The position numbers were made by a program, and so were the translations under genes. Below the pieces are notes generated by a model. It was not told the DNA's origin. It did no database searches and saw nothing but the letters and a program-made list of their open reading frames with translations. This document shows, piece by piece, positions 1 to 8,386 of a stretch of 26,880 bases of DNA (position 1 is the first letter of the stretch; the number at the start of each line of letters is the position of its first letter). The stretch spans positions 1-26,880 of the forward strand of contig CABUJL010000013.1 in assembly GCA_902491915.1 (NCBI GenBank), read 5' to 3'. The DNA comes from an uncultured Collinsella sp. (GTDB lineage Bacteria > Actinomycetota > Coriobacteriia > Coriobacteriales > Coriobacteriaceae).

Positions 1-1227
1 GGTCAGGCCGGCGCCGTGCCCGCCAAGGCCGGCTCCGACATTAAGCTCACGCTTGACCTCAAGATTCAGCAAGCCTGCGAGTCGGCGCTTGCAAGTGCCA
101 TTGAGCTCGCTAAGACCACAGGCCACAGCGACGCCGGCAACGGTGCCGTGGTGTGCCTCGACCCCAATAACGGCGAGATTCTGGGCATGGCCAGCGAGCC
201 CAAGTTTGATCCGTCCGTGTTTATCGGCGGCGTCTCCAATGATGTTTGGACCGAGCTCAACGATGACGAGGGTTCGCATCCGCTGCTCAACCGCGCCATT
301 AGCGGCCAGTACATGTCGGCTTCGACCATTAAGCCGCTCTCGGCCTTGGCGGGCCTTGAGTTTGGAACGTACACGTCGAGCCAGACGACCAACTGCACGG
401 GGTATTGGACCGGCTTGGGCAAATCTTGGGGAAAATACTGCTGGCTGCACTCCGGCCACGGCACGATGACGCTGCAGTCCGGTATCGCCAACTCCTGCGA
501 CCCCGTGTTCTACGATATGGGCAAGGCGTTTTTCTACAACGACCAGCATCCCGAGGGCCTGCAAGAGGTCTTTCGTCGCTGGGGTCTGGGCAAGACCTGT
601 GGTATCGATCTGCCGAGTGAGGGTGCGGGACGCATTCCCGACGCCGAGTGGAAAGAGTCGTACTTTACCGATGCCTCGGCCGAGGACCGCAAGTGGAATG
701 CCGGCGATATGACCAACATTGCCATCGGCCAGGGCGACATCCTGGTGACGCCCCTGCAGATGGCGTGCGCCTATATGGGTCTTGCCAACGGCGGCAAACA
801 GTACGTGCCTCACGTGTTTTTGTCAGCCGTGTCGCGCGATGGCGACGGCGATGCCTATAAATACAACGGCAAGGGCAAGAAGAAGCGCCTGGAGGCCAAG
901 ATCAACAGCGATTCGGATTTGGCTCTTGTCCGCAACGGCATGCACGATGTGATTTACTCCGCGTCGACTTCGACCGCCGCGCACTTTAACTCCCTGACCC
1001 CTACGGTCTACGGCAAGTCCGGCACGGGCGAGAAGAGCGGCGAGGACGATTACGCGTGGTTTTGCGCCTACGCGCCGGCCGATGACCCTAAGTACGTGAT
1101 TGCCACTATCTTGGAGCAGGGCGGTGGCGGCTCCGATACCGCGTTGCACGTCGTGCGCGATGTCCTCGGTGCGATTTATGACGAGCCCGACACGTCGACG
1201 GCCACGGGCGATTCCTCGGTTCGATAG
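1..1227 (+). CDS. mrdA: Penicillin-binding protein 2 (class B transpeptidase), 5' truncated by the window
   Basis: Class B penicillin-binding protein: a membrane-anchored D,D-transpeptidase that cross-links peptidoglycan during cell elongation, paired with the glycosyltransferase RodA. The frame is open from base 1, so the N-terminal anchor and pedestal domain lie outside; 408 residues, essentially the whole transpeptidase domain, are visible. The active-site tetrad Ser-Thr-Ile-Lys is at bases 322-333, the second motif reads Ser-Cys-Asp at 493-501 (Asp in place of the usual Asn, which I recall in the PBP2 branch), and Lys-Ser-Gly-Thr-Gly is at 1015-1029. The C-terminal tail is short and Ser/Thr-rich. 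rodA follows after 9 bases with its AGGAGG overlapping this stop, so the two are co-transcribed and probably translationally coupled. FtsI is the alternative, but the RodA-type neighbour and motif 2 favour PBP2. Confidence 0.9.
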   Translation, partial: GQAGAVPAKAGSDIKLTLDLKIQQACESALASAIELAKTTGHSDAGNGAVVCLDPNNGEILGMASEPKFDPSVFIGGVSNDVWTELNDDEGSHPLLNRAISGQYMSASTIKPLSALAGLEFGTYTSSQTTNCTGYWTGLGKSWGKYCWLHSGHGTMTLQSGIANSCDPVFYDMGKAFFYNDQHPEGLQEVFRRWGLGKTCGIDLPSEGAGRIPDAEWKESYFTDASAEDRKWNAGDMTNIAIGQGDILVTPLQMACAYMGLANGGKQYVPHVFLSAVSRDGDGDAYKYNGKGKKKRLEAKINSDSDLALVRNGMHDVIYSASTSTAAHFNSLTPTVYGKSGTGEKSGEDDYAWFCAYAPADDPKYVIATILEQGGGGSDTALHVVRDVLGAIYDEPDTSTATGDSSVR

Positions 1228-1236
1228 GAGGTTGCG

Positions 1237-2463
1237 ATGGACTTTTCGCCGGCGGACCTGTTCCGCTCAACCAAAACCGGCTCTCGCAGCAGCCTGGACC
1301 GCGTTAACAAGCAGCTCTCGGCTTCGCGCGGCACGTTCCGCCAGAAGGTACACATCGGCGTGCTGCTGGCTACCGTCGCGCTCGTTGCCTATGGCGCCAT
1401 CATTATTTGGTCGGCGTCGCAGTTTAAGGCCGATGCCTCGTTCTCGCGCCACCTGCTGGGCATTGGCATTGGCGCGGTGCTGGCGGTGCTCGTTTGGCGC
1501 ACCGACCTGCGTGGCATTTCCAACTTTTCGACGGCTCTGCTCGTCGTCGATCTCATCGTGATCTTCTCGCCTAAGATTCCGGGCCTGTCCTACACGGGCG
1601 GCTTGGGAATGACGGGTTGGATCAAGATTCCCGGTATCGGCCTGACCTTCCAGCCCGTTGAGCTTGCCAAGCTCATCACCATTTTCTTTATGGCCACGCT
1701 TGGCTCGCAGTACAACGGGCGTATCGATACCGTTCGCGACTACATTAAGCTCTGCGGTATGCTGTCCATTCCGTTCTTGGCCGTCGTCGCCATGGGCGAC
1801 CTGGGCTCGGGCCTGGTCGTGCTGGTCTCGGGTGCCATCGTCATCTGCATGAGCGGTGCACGCCGCGAATGGGTGCTGTCGACCTTGGCCCTGCTGGTTG
1901 GTTTGATTGCGCTCATCTTGGCGCTCGACTCGGTCTTTGATTCGCTCCTTGGCCACGACGTGCTGATCAAGCAGTATCAGATGAACCGTCTGACAGTCTT
2001 CATCAACCCCGACAAAGCCGATTCGGATGATGCCTACAACCTGCAGCAGTCGCTCATTGCCGTCGGCTCGGGTGGCTTCTTTGGTAAGGGCCTGGGCCAC
2101 GCGACTCAGTCGGCCGGTGGCTTTCTACCCGAGTTCCACACCGACTTCGTCTTCGCCTTCCTGTCCGAGACGTTCGGCTTCTGCGGCTCCTTTTTGCTCC
2201 TGTGCCTCTACGTGCTGCTGATCTTCTCGACGATTCGCGTCGCCTTTAAGTGCGAGTCACTGTTCTTGCGCCTGTCGTGCGTGGGTATCGTCGGCATGTG
2301 GGCGTTCCAGACCTTCGAGAATATCGGCATGTGCATTGGCATGATGCCGATTACCGGTATTCCGCTGCCGTTTATTAGTTTTGGTTCGTCGTCGATGATG
2401 ATTCAGTTGCTGACGGTGGGTATCGTACAATCCATATGGCGGCATCGTTCGGGCGCCGCGTAA
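1237..2463 (+). CDS. rodA: RodA, SEDS-family peptidoglycan glycosyltransferase
   Basis: SEDS-family polytopic membrane protein that polymerises lipid II into glycan strands with PBP2 in the elongation complex. 408 residues: a cytoplasmic basic/Ser-rich N-terminus of about 45 residues, then roughly ten hydrophobic segments. Family signatures include the QPVELAKL motif in the first half, the large extracytoplasmic loop with YNLQQSLIAVGSGGFFGKG, the FAFLSETFG segment, and the C-terminal GIPLPFISFGSSSM motif. The ATG is preceded by AGGAGG that overlaps the mrdA stop. FtsW is closely related and cannot be strictly excluded; the direct pairing with a PBP2-like gene supports RodA. Confidence 0.9.
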   Translation: MDFSPADLFRSTKTGSRSSLDRVNKQLSASRGTFRQKVHIGVLLATVALVAYGAIIIWSASQFKADASFSRHLLGIGIGAVLAVLVWRTDLRGISNFSTALLVVDLIVIFSPKIPGLSYTGGLGMTGWIKIPGIGLTFQPVELAKLITIFFMATLGSQYNGRIDTVRDYIKLCGMLSIPFLAVVAMGDLGSGLVVLVSGAIVICMSGARREWVLSTLALLVGLIALILALDSVFDSLLGHDVLIKQYQMNRLTVFINPDKADSDDAYNLQQSLIAVGSGGFFGKGLGHATQSAGGFLPEFHTDFVFAFLSETFGFCGSFLLLCLYVLLIFSTIRVAFKCESLFLRLSCVGIVGMWAFQTFENIGMCIGMMPITGIPLPFISFGSSSMMIQLLTVGIVQSIWRHRSGAA

Positions 2464-2481
2464 CCGCTGGAGGGGTTTGCC

Positions 2482-3411
2482 ATGAAGATTCCCGTAGATA
2501 AGTTGACCAGCGCTTTTAAGATGGGCGCGTCTGTTAAGAAGGATTCCGATACACCGGTGCGTGTCTCGGTTTACCTTGATTCGACCGCGTCTCCCTTTTT
2601 GGTCGAGACGGTGCGCGATGCCTTTGTGCCGCAGACGACTTCGGGCATTGTGCGTGTTGATCGCCTGGGGGAGGACCGTATCGTTCCCAAGGCCGATACC
2701 GACGTGGTGTTGGTCCTCTCGTGCGGATCCGACCGCCTGGAGAGTGCTGTGCAGGAGCTCGTGATTGCCGGCGCGCCCGTGTGCGTGCTTGCCGAGTCCG
2801 CCGTCGAGGTGCCGTTCGTTGAGGAATCTACGCCCATGCTCGGCGTGGTGGCGGCGACCGATAAGACCTATTTGCTCGAGACACTTGCCCGCTGGATCCT
2901 CGATCGTACGGACAAGGAGACGGCTTTTGCCGCCAACTTTGCTTTTATGCGCATCGCGGCGGCAAATCGCATCATTACCTCGTGCGCGCTCACCAACATG
3001 GCGACGGGCGCCTTGGTGTTTTTGCCGGGTGCCGACTATCCCGTGATGGCGCTGGCGCAGGTGGGCATGCTCTTTGAGCTGGCGGCCATCTTTGGACGCG
3101 GCATAAAGCCCGAGCGCGGCTACGAGGTCGCGGGCGTGCTCGCCGGCGGTCTGGTGATTCGCGCCGTCACCCGCGCATTGGTGAAGCAGACGCCGCACAT
3201 CGGCTTTGTCGTTAAGGCGCTTACCGCAGCCGCGGGTACCTATGGCATGGGCCGCGCGCTCGTGTCGCTCTACGAGCGCGATGTGGACTACAGCCGCGCC
3301 AACGAGGTCGCTGCTGCCACGTTCTCGCGCGTTCGCGACCTGGTGACCACGGTCGCCGGTGCCACCCGTCCCATGAGTCCTTTCGAGGATGCATCCGATC
3401 TCGCTGCTTAG
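2482..3411 (+). CDS. DUF697-like membrane-associated protein of unknown function
   Basis: Conserved protein of 309 residues that I place in or near the DUF697 (YcjF-like) group from its organisation; its function is unknown. Residues about 25-115 look like an alpha/beta fold with hydrophobic strands (VRVSVYLDS, DVVLVLSCGS, APVCVLAES), as in a nucleotide-binding-like domain, but no P-loop is visible. Residues about 168-205 and 217-255 are long hydrophobic or amphipathic stretches rich in Gly and Ala that could insert into or lie on the membrane. The ATG has a clear GGAGGGG site and lies 18 bases after rodA, so it belongs to the same operon and might act at the cell envelope (inference from context only). 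Confidence 0.7.
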   Translation: MKIPVDKLTSAFKMGASVKKDSDTPVRVSVYLDSTASPFLVETVRDAFVPQTTSGIVRVDRLGEDRIVPKADTDVVLVLSCGSDRLESAVQELVIAGAPVCVLAESAVEVPFVEESTPMLGVVAATDKTYLLETLARWILDRTDKETAFAANFAFMRIAAANRIITSCALTNMATGALVFLPGADYPVMALAQVGMLFELAAIFGRGIKPERGYEVAGVLAGGLVIRAVTRALVKQTPHIGFVVKALTAAAGTYGMGRALVSLYERDVDYSRANEVAAATFSRVRDLVTTVAGATRPMSPFEDASDLAA

Positions 3412-3420
3412 GGGTTTCTT

Positions 3421-5298
3421 TTGCGCGTTCCATACCAAGACTGTTTTCATCTGATCGAGCCGCTGCTCGCCAAGGTCGAAAAGCCGAGTCGCTATATCGA
3501 CCACGAGTGGGGCACGCTGTCAAAGGCCGATGCCGACTATCGATGCTGCATGATCTATCCGGACGTGTATGAGGTCGGTCTGCCCAACCAGGGCATCGCC
3601 ATTCTCTATAACATCCTTAATCAGGCCGAGGGCATTTCCTGTGAGCGCGGCTACGTGCCGTGGCCCGATATGGGCGATGCCATGCGCGAGGCGGGGATTC
3701 CGCTGTTGTCGCTCGAGGGTGCAGCGCCTGTGGCCTCGTTCGACATTGTCGGCATGCACGTGCCGCACGAGATGGCTGTGACGAACTTCCTCGAAGCGCT
3801 CGATCTCGCCGGCATTCCGCTGTTGGCTGCCGACCGTACCGAGGACGACCCCATCATCGTCGCCGGTGGTCCCTCGGTGTATAACCCCGAGCCGTACGCG
3901 GCATTCTTCGATGCCATCCTCATTGGCGAGGGCGAGGAGTCGCTGCTCGAGATCTGCCAGCTGCATCGCCGCTTGCGCGACGAGGGCGTCTCGCGCGCTC
4001 TGATTGTCGAGCAGCTCGCGACGGTCTCCGGTACCTATGTGCCGTCCCTGTATGAGGTGCGTCATGACGAGCCCTGCTCGCCGCATGGCTACACCGTGCC
4101 GCGCGAGGGCAAGGACGTCCCGCCGGTTGTCTATAAGCGCGTCGTCGAGGACTTTGGTGCCACCAATCCGCTTTCTCAGTCGTGCGTGCCGTATGCGCAG
4201 CTCGTCCATGATCGCCTGTCTATCGAGATCCTGCGTGGCTGCGCCCGCGGCTGCCGTTTTTGCCAGGCAGGCATGACGTATCGTCCGGTACGCGAGCGCT
4301 CGGCCGACCAGATCGTGTCATCGGTGATTCAGGGCTTGGAAAAGACTGGCTATGACGAGGTGTCGCTTACCTCGCTTTCGACGACCGACCACTCCTGTAT
4401 CCGCGACGTGCTCGGCAGGCTTAACCGTCGTCTGGAGGACACGGGCATTCGCGTGTCCATTCCCTCGCAGCGCCTGGATTCATTTGGCGTTGATATGGCC
4501 GAGTCGGTCGCTGGCGAAAAGAAGGGCGGCCTGACGTTCGCGCCCGAGGCGGGCAGCCAGCGTATGCGCGACATCATCAACAAGAATGTGACTGAGGAGG
4601 ACTTGGATCGCGCGGCCAAGGCAGCCTTCGAGGCCGGCTGGAACCGCATGAAGCTCTACTTCATGATGGGCCTTCCCGGCGAGCGCGACGAGGACATCGT
4701 GGCTATCGCCAACCTGGCCGATCACGTGCTGGAGCTCGGCCGCTCCGTGGTGCCCAAGGCGCGGCGCGGGTCTATCTCGGTGTCTATCTCTGTTTCGGTG
4801 TTCATCCCCAAGGCGGCAACACCCTTCCAGTGGTGCCCGCAGCTCGATTACGACGACGTCAAGCGCCGCCAGAAGCTGCTCATCACGAGCGTGCGCAACC
4901 GCGCCGTTCGCGTACACTACCACGATGCGGAGACCTCGCTGATCGAGGCTGCGCTCTCCCGTGCCGGTCGCGATATGACACCGGTCATCATCGATGCCTG
5001 GCGTGCGGGCTCGCGCTTCGACGCCTGGGTGGAGCACTTCTCGCTCGACAACTGGAAGGAGGCCGCTGCCAAAAACGGCATCGACCTTAACGAGCTGGTG
5101 CACCTGCCCTACGAGCTGGACTGGCGCCTGCCCTGGGAGCACGTGAGTCCCGGCTGCTCGCGCGGCTTCCTCGAGCGCGAGTACCGCCGTTCACTCGAGG
5201 GCGTCACAACGCCCGATTGCACCCGCACGTCGTGCACCGGCTGCGGAATCTGTCCCACGCTCCACGCCAAGAACGTATTGATGGGTGATCGCGCATGA
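3421..5298 (+). CDS. TIGR03960-type B12-binding-like radical SAM protein
   Basis: Radical S-adenosylmethionine enzyme of the TIGR03960 kind, 625 residues, reaction unknown. The N-terminal 200 or so residues resemble the cobalamin-binding-like Rossmann domain (YPDVYEVGLPNQG; a GEGEESLLE segment follows). The radical-SAM 4Fe-4S motif is C274-x3-C278-x2-C281 (RGCARGCRFCQAG). The C-terminus carries a second cysteine group, C600-x4-C605-x2-C608-x2-C611, which could bind another metal centre. The start is TTG at 3421; the upstream gene ends in the same frame nine bases earlier and no better start is near, although the ribosome site (GGGG) is weak. It overlaps the next gene by four bases (ATGA), the standard pairing of these two families near rplU-rpmA; no rne/rng gene lies between them here. 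Confidence 0.9.
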   Translation: MRVPYQDCFHLIEPLLAKVEKPSRYIDHEWGTLSKADADYRCCMIYPDVYEVGLPNQGIAILYNILNQAEGISCERGYVPWPDMGDAMREAGIPLLSLEGAAPVASFDIVGMHVPHEMAVTNFLEALDLAGIPLLAADRTEDDPIIVAGGPSVYNPEPYAAFFDAILIGEGEESLLEICQLHRRLRDEGVSRALIVEQLATVSGTYVPSLYEVRHDEPCSPHGYTVPREGKDVPPVVYKRVVEDFGATNPLSQSCVPYAQLVHDRLSIEILRGCARGCRFCQAGMTYRPVRERSADQIVSSVIQGLEKTGYDEVSLTSLSTTDHSCIRDVLGRLNRRLEDTGIRVSIPSQRLDSFGVDMAESVAGEKKGGLTFAPEAGSQRMRDIINKNVTEEDLDRAAKAAFEAGWNRMKLYFMMGLPGERDEDIVAIANLADHVLELGRSVVPKARRGSISVSISVSVFIPKAATPFQWCPQLDYDDVKRRQKLLITSVRNRAVRVHYHDAETSLIEAALSRAGRDMTPVIIDAWRAGSRFDAWVEHFSLDNWKEAAAKNGIDLNELVHLPYELDWRLPWEHVSPGCSRGFLEREYRRSLEGVTTPDCTRTSCTGCGICPTLHAKNVLMGDRA

Positions 5299-6107
5299 GT
5301 GAGCGCTTGACCGACAATCCCACGCTCTTTAGGTTGCGCGTTCGCTACGGCAAGCGTGATCGCCTTAAGTACCTGGGCCATCTGGAACTAATCCATACCA
5401 TTGAGCGTATCGTGCGCCGTGCGGGCCTACCTTATGCTGTGACGCAGGGTTTCTCGCCGCATATGCGCGTGGGCTTTTCGTCGGCGCTGCCCGTGGGCAC
5501 GTCGTCGACCTGCGAGTGGTATGACCTGTTTATGACCGAGTTCGTCGCGCTTGACGAGGCCTTTGAGCGCCTGGCGTCTGCGTCGCCTGCCGATCTGGCG
5601 CCTATCGAGGCCGCCTACATCGACGTGCGCACGCCGGCGCTGACAGCCCAGCTTACGCGTCTGTCGTACCGCATCGACTTGCACCTGGACCCCGAGGCCC
5701 CCGTGAGCGCCGACGAGGTTCGCGCTGCGATCGACACGCTGCGCGCGGGTCATGGCATCGACTACGCGCGTGGTAAAAAGAGCAAGCGTCTTGATTTGGA
5801 CCATACGCTCGTTGGCTATGAGCTCGCGGCGGGGGAGTGTGAGGACCATCTGGTGCTCATGCTCGACACCCATGCCGACAACGAGGGCTCCATGCGACCG
5901 GAGATTTTGCTTTCTGCTGCTGATGTTTTGTTGCAGGGCTTGACCCCGGGCGTCGATGCACCTATTGTTTCCACCGGTATGCAAGACCTCGTGACCATCT
6001 GCTCCTACGATGTCGAGCGTCAGAATCAAGCATGCGAGGACGACGAGGGCCGACTCGTCAGCCCCATACCTGTGCGAACTTGTGGATTTGCTCCACATAC
6101 TCGTTGA
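5295..6107 (+). CDS. TIGR03936/DUF2344 radical-SAM-associated protein
   Basis: Partner protein of the preceding radical-SAM enzyme, 270 residues, in the DUF2344 (TIGR03936) family; molecular role unknown. The N-terminal signature is plain: RLRVRYGKRDRLKYLGHLE, then AVTQGFSPHMRVGFSSALPVG. In some bacteria the two families are fused into one chain; here they are separate but overlap by four bases, indicating translational coupling and a shared job. The last 40 or so codons are less conserved in character. The stop codon at 6105-6107 lies within the -35 box of the rplU promoter, so this gene ends the upstream operon with no visible intrinsic terminator. Confidence 0.85.
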   Translation: MSERLTDNPTLFRLRVRYGKRDRLKYLGHLELIHTIERIVRRAGLPYAVTQGFSPHMRVGFSSALPVGTSSTCEWYDLFMTEFVALDEAFERLASASPADLAPIEAAYIDVRTPALTAQLTRLSYRIDLHLDPEAPVSADEVRAAIDTLRAGHGIDYARGKKSKRLDLDHTLVGYELAAGECEDHLVLMLDTHADNEGSMRPEILLSAADVLLQGLTPGVDAPIVSTGMQDLVTICSYDVERQNQACEDDEGRLVSPIPVRTCGFAPHTR

Positions 6108-6132
6108 CGGGGGTATTATCGCCTGCTACTAT
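6104..6132 (+). promoter_or_regulatory. Promoter of rplU-rpmA
   Basis: TTGACG at 6104-6109 and TACTAT at 6127-6132 are separated by exactly 17 bases, a near-consensus vegetative sigma promoter. Transcription would start near 6139, giving a leader of about 36 bases before the rplU ATG. The -35 box overlaps the stop codon of the upstream gene. The leader holds only a weak 4-5 bp potential stem. Confidence 0.75.
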
Positions 6133-6174
6133 ATTCGGCTGTTGCACTAACTGATGCATGAAGGGCAAGTAAAC

Positions 6175-6549
6175 ATGTACGCAATCGTTAACACGGGCGG
6201 CAAGCAGTACAAGGTCGCCACCGACGATGTCATCACCGTCGAGAAGATCGAGGGCAATGAGGGCGACAAGGTCACCCTGCCGGTCATCTTCCTCAACGAT
6301 GGTAAGAAGATCGTCACCGATCCCGACAAGCTGGCCAAGGCCAAGGTTACCGCTCAGATCGTTGAGCAGTTCAAGGGAGAGAAGCAGCTGGTCTTCAAGT
6401 TCCACAAGCGTAAGCGCTATCGTCGTCTGAAGGGTCACCGTCAGCAGCTCACCAAGCTGAAGATCGTGAAGGTCCAGGCTACGTCCCGCGCCAAGAAGGC
6501 TGTCAAGGCAGAGGCCGAGGCTGTTGCCGAGGCTCCCGTCGCCGAGTAG
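6175..6549 (+). CDS. rplU: 50S ribosomal protein L21
   Basis: Large-subunit ribosomal protein bL21, which binds 23S rRNA. 124 residues starting at MYAIVNTGGKQYKV, the universal N-terminus. An in-frame ATG seven codons upstream (6154) is rejected because it lacks family conservation and because the purine run GAAGGGCAAG at 6159-6168 is well placed for the 6175 start. The core ends around residue 105 and is followed by an Ala/Glu/Lys-rich low-complexity tail (KAEAEAVAEAPVAE), longer than in E. coli L21 (103 residues). rpmA follows 33 bases later, the standard rplU-rpmA pair, driven by the promoter at 6104-6132. Confidence 0.97.
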   Translation: MYAIVNTGGKQYKVATDDVITVEKIEGNEGDKVTLPVIFLNDGKKIVTDPDKLAKAKVTAQIVEQFKGEKQLVFKFHKRKRYRRLKGHRQQLTKLKIVKVQATSRAKKAVKAEAEAVAEAPVAE

Positions 6550-6582
6550 ATTACACTCGTAACGAAAGAGTAGGTATACACA

Positions 6583-6840
6583 ATGGCACACAAAAAAGGA
6601 CTCGGTTCCTCCCGTAATGGCCGTGACTCCCGCGGTCAGCGCCTTGGCACGAAGCGCTTCGCCGGCCAGACGGTAACCACGGGCACGATTCTCGTCCGTC
6701 AGCACGGCACGCACATCCACCCGGGTGAGAACGTTGGCCGTGGCAAGGACGACACGCTGTTCGCGCTGGTCGACGGTACCGTTGAGTTCCACAAGGGTAT
6801 CAAGCACAGGGTCAGCGTACGCCCGCTCGCGAACGCGTAA
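6583..6840 (+). CDS. rpmA: 50S ribosomal protein L27
   Basis: Large-subunit ribosomal protein bL27, whose N-terminal tail reaches the peptidyl-transferase centre. 85 residues, normal length. The N-terminus MAHKKGLGSSRNGRDS is the mature form, without the cleavable N-terminal extension found in many Firmicutes, so no Prp-type protease processing is needed. Conserved LGTKRFAGQ and RQHGTHIHPGENVGRGKDDTLFA are present. It is followed by an intrinsic terminator (6866-6909). Confidence 0.98.
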   Translation: MAHKKGLGSSRNGRDSRGQRLGTKRFAGQTVTTGTILVRQHGTHIHPGENVGRGKDDTLFALVDGTVEFHKGIKHRVSVRPLANA

Positions 6841-6865
6841 TTCACCCTTCATAGAGCACATATGT

Positions 6866-6909
6866 GGGAGGCACTTGAGTTTTAGGATTCAAGGGTCTCC
6901 CTCTTTTTT
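6866..6909 (+). terminator. Intrinsic terminator after rpmA, directly before the obg ribosome-binding site
   Basis: A 14-base arm (6866-6879) pairs with 6888-6901 with one A-G mismatch and two G-T wobbles around an 8-base loop, followed by a T-rich tract (6902-6909). The AGGAGG of obg begins at 6912, only two bases past the tract. obg mRNA must therefore come from read-through or from a start upstream of the hairpin. Confidence 0.8.
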
Positions 6910-6925
6910 GTAGGAGGCGATTCTG

Positions 6926-8383
6926 TTGTCACAGTTCACCGATATCAGCCGCATTAACGTGTGCGGCGGCGACGGCGGTGCCGGATGCATGTCGTTTAGG
7001 CGCGAGGCCTTTGTCCCCAAGGGTGGCCCCGATGGCGGCGACGGCGGTCGTGGCGGCAATGTCGTCATCCAGGCCGATGCTCAGCTGTCTTCGCTGATCG
7101 ACTACCGCTTTAAGCATCACTTTCGTGCCGAGCGTGGAACGCACGGTCAGGGTGCCCGCCGCAACGGCAAGAGCGGCGAGGACCTGATTCTTAAGGTTCC
7201 CATGGGCACCGTGGTACGCGAGCTCGACCCCGAGACGCAGACCCCGATGTTCGAGATTGCCGACTTGGTGCATGATGGCGAGCGCGTTGTCGTGGCCCCT
7301 GGTGGCGCCGGTGGTCTTGGCAATACGCACTTTGTGACGTCGGTGCGCCGCGCGCCCGCGTTCGCCCAGCTGGGTGAGCCGGCCGAGGAGCACTGGATTG
7401 AGCTCGAGATGAAGCTCATGGCCGATGCCGCGCTCGTCGGCTTCCCCTCGGTGGGCAAATCCTCGCTTATCGCGCGTATGAGTGCCGCCCGACCCAAGAT
7501 CGCCGACTATCCGTTTACCACGCTCGTGCCCAACCTGGGTATGGTGCGTGCCGGCGAGTACTCCTATGTCGTTGCCGACGTCCCCGGCCTTATCGAGGGT
7601 GCGAGCGAGGGCAAGGGCCTGGGCCATCAGTTCCTGCGCCACATCGAGCGCACGGCACTCATCATGCATGTCGTCGATATGACGGGCGGTTTTGAGGATC
7701 GCGATCCGGTCGAGGACTATCGCATCATTAACCGCGAGCTCGAGCAATATGGCGCCGAGCTTTCGGAGCGTCCGCAGATCGTTGTCGCCAACAAGTGCGA
7801 TGCGCCGGGCACGGCTGACAAGATTGCCGATCTCAAACGCGCCGCGCTCGACGATGGACATATGTTCTTTGCCGTTTCTGCTGTGACGGGCGCCGGCCTC
7901 AACACGCTGATGCTTGCCGTGGGCGAGCAGGTAGCTAAGCTACGCGCCGAGTTGGCTGTCTCCGATGAGCCGGTCGATCTGCGCGACGATGAGTGGGAGC
8001 GCCGCCGCCTGCAGCGTGAGAAGCGTTTCCGCATTGTTCAAGAAGAGCCCCATGCCTTCCGCGTGGTCGGTCGCGCCATCGAGCGTATGGTCATCCAGAC
8101 CGACTGGGAAAACGAGGAAGCCGTCATCTACCTGCAGCATAAGTTTGCGCGCATGGGTGTTGACGACGCGCTCGAGAAGGCCGGCTGCCGTGCGGGCGAC
8201 GAGGTACGCATTTGCCAGCGCGCCTTTGACTTTGAGGGCGCCGAGGACTTCTCGGAGTACGAGGAGGATCTCGAGGAAGCAGACGTTGAGGTTATTGACG
8301 TAGCCGATGTTGCGGACGATGGCGTTGAGATTGTCGATGCGGCAGAAGTCGCGGACGATGTCGAGACCCCGGAGGGCGAGTAA
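6926..8383 (+). CDS. obg: Obg/CgtA GTPase
   Basis: Essential Obg-family GTPase that binds the 50S subunit and acts in ribosome maturation and stress signalling. 485 residues. The Gly-rich N-terminal Obg domain spans about 1-160 (CGGDGGAGCMSFRREAF, GGPDGGDGGRGG). The G domain carries G1 GFPSVGKSS at 172-180, G3 DVPGLIEGA at 218-226 and G4 NKCD at 289-292. The OCT domain lies at roughly 355-430, and a strongly acidic tail of about 50 residues (repeated Glu/Asp with Val and Ala) ends the protein. The start is TTG at 6926, eight bases after AGGAGG. Expression depends on passing the terminator just upstream. nadD begins three bases after the stop. Confidence 0.97.
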   Translation: MSQFTDISRINVCGGDGGAGCMSFRREAFVPKGGPDGGDGGRGGNVVIQADAQLSSLIDYRFKHHFRAERGTHGQGARRNGKSGEDLILKVPMGTVVRELDPETQTPMFEIADLVHDGERVVVAPGGAGGLGNTHFVTSVRRAPAFAQLGEPAEEHWIELEMKLMADAALVGFPSVGKSSLIARMSAARPKIADYPFTTLVPNLGMVRAGEYSYVVADVPGLIEGASEGKGLGHQFLRHIERTALIMHVVDMTGGFEDRDPVEDYRIINRELEQYGAELSERPQIVVANKCDAPGTADKIADLKRAALDDGHMFFAVSAVTGAGLNTLMLAVGEQVAKLRAELAVSDEPVDLRDDEWERRRLQREKRFRIVQEEPHAFRVVGRAIERMVIQTDWENEEAVIYLQHKFARMGVDDALEKAGCRAGDEVRICQRAFDFEGAEDFSEYEEDLEEADVEVIDVADVADDGVEIVDAAEVADDVETPEGE

Positions 8384-8386
8384 GTC

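Noticed and set aside
2257..3504. Long - strand open frame opposite rodA and the DUF697-like gene
   Set aside because: Low-complexity His/Arg/Gly-rich translation typical of an antisense shadow; crosses two real genes.
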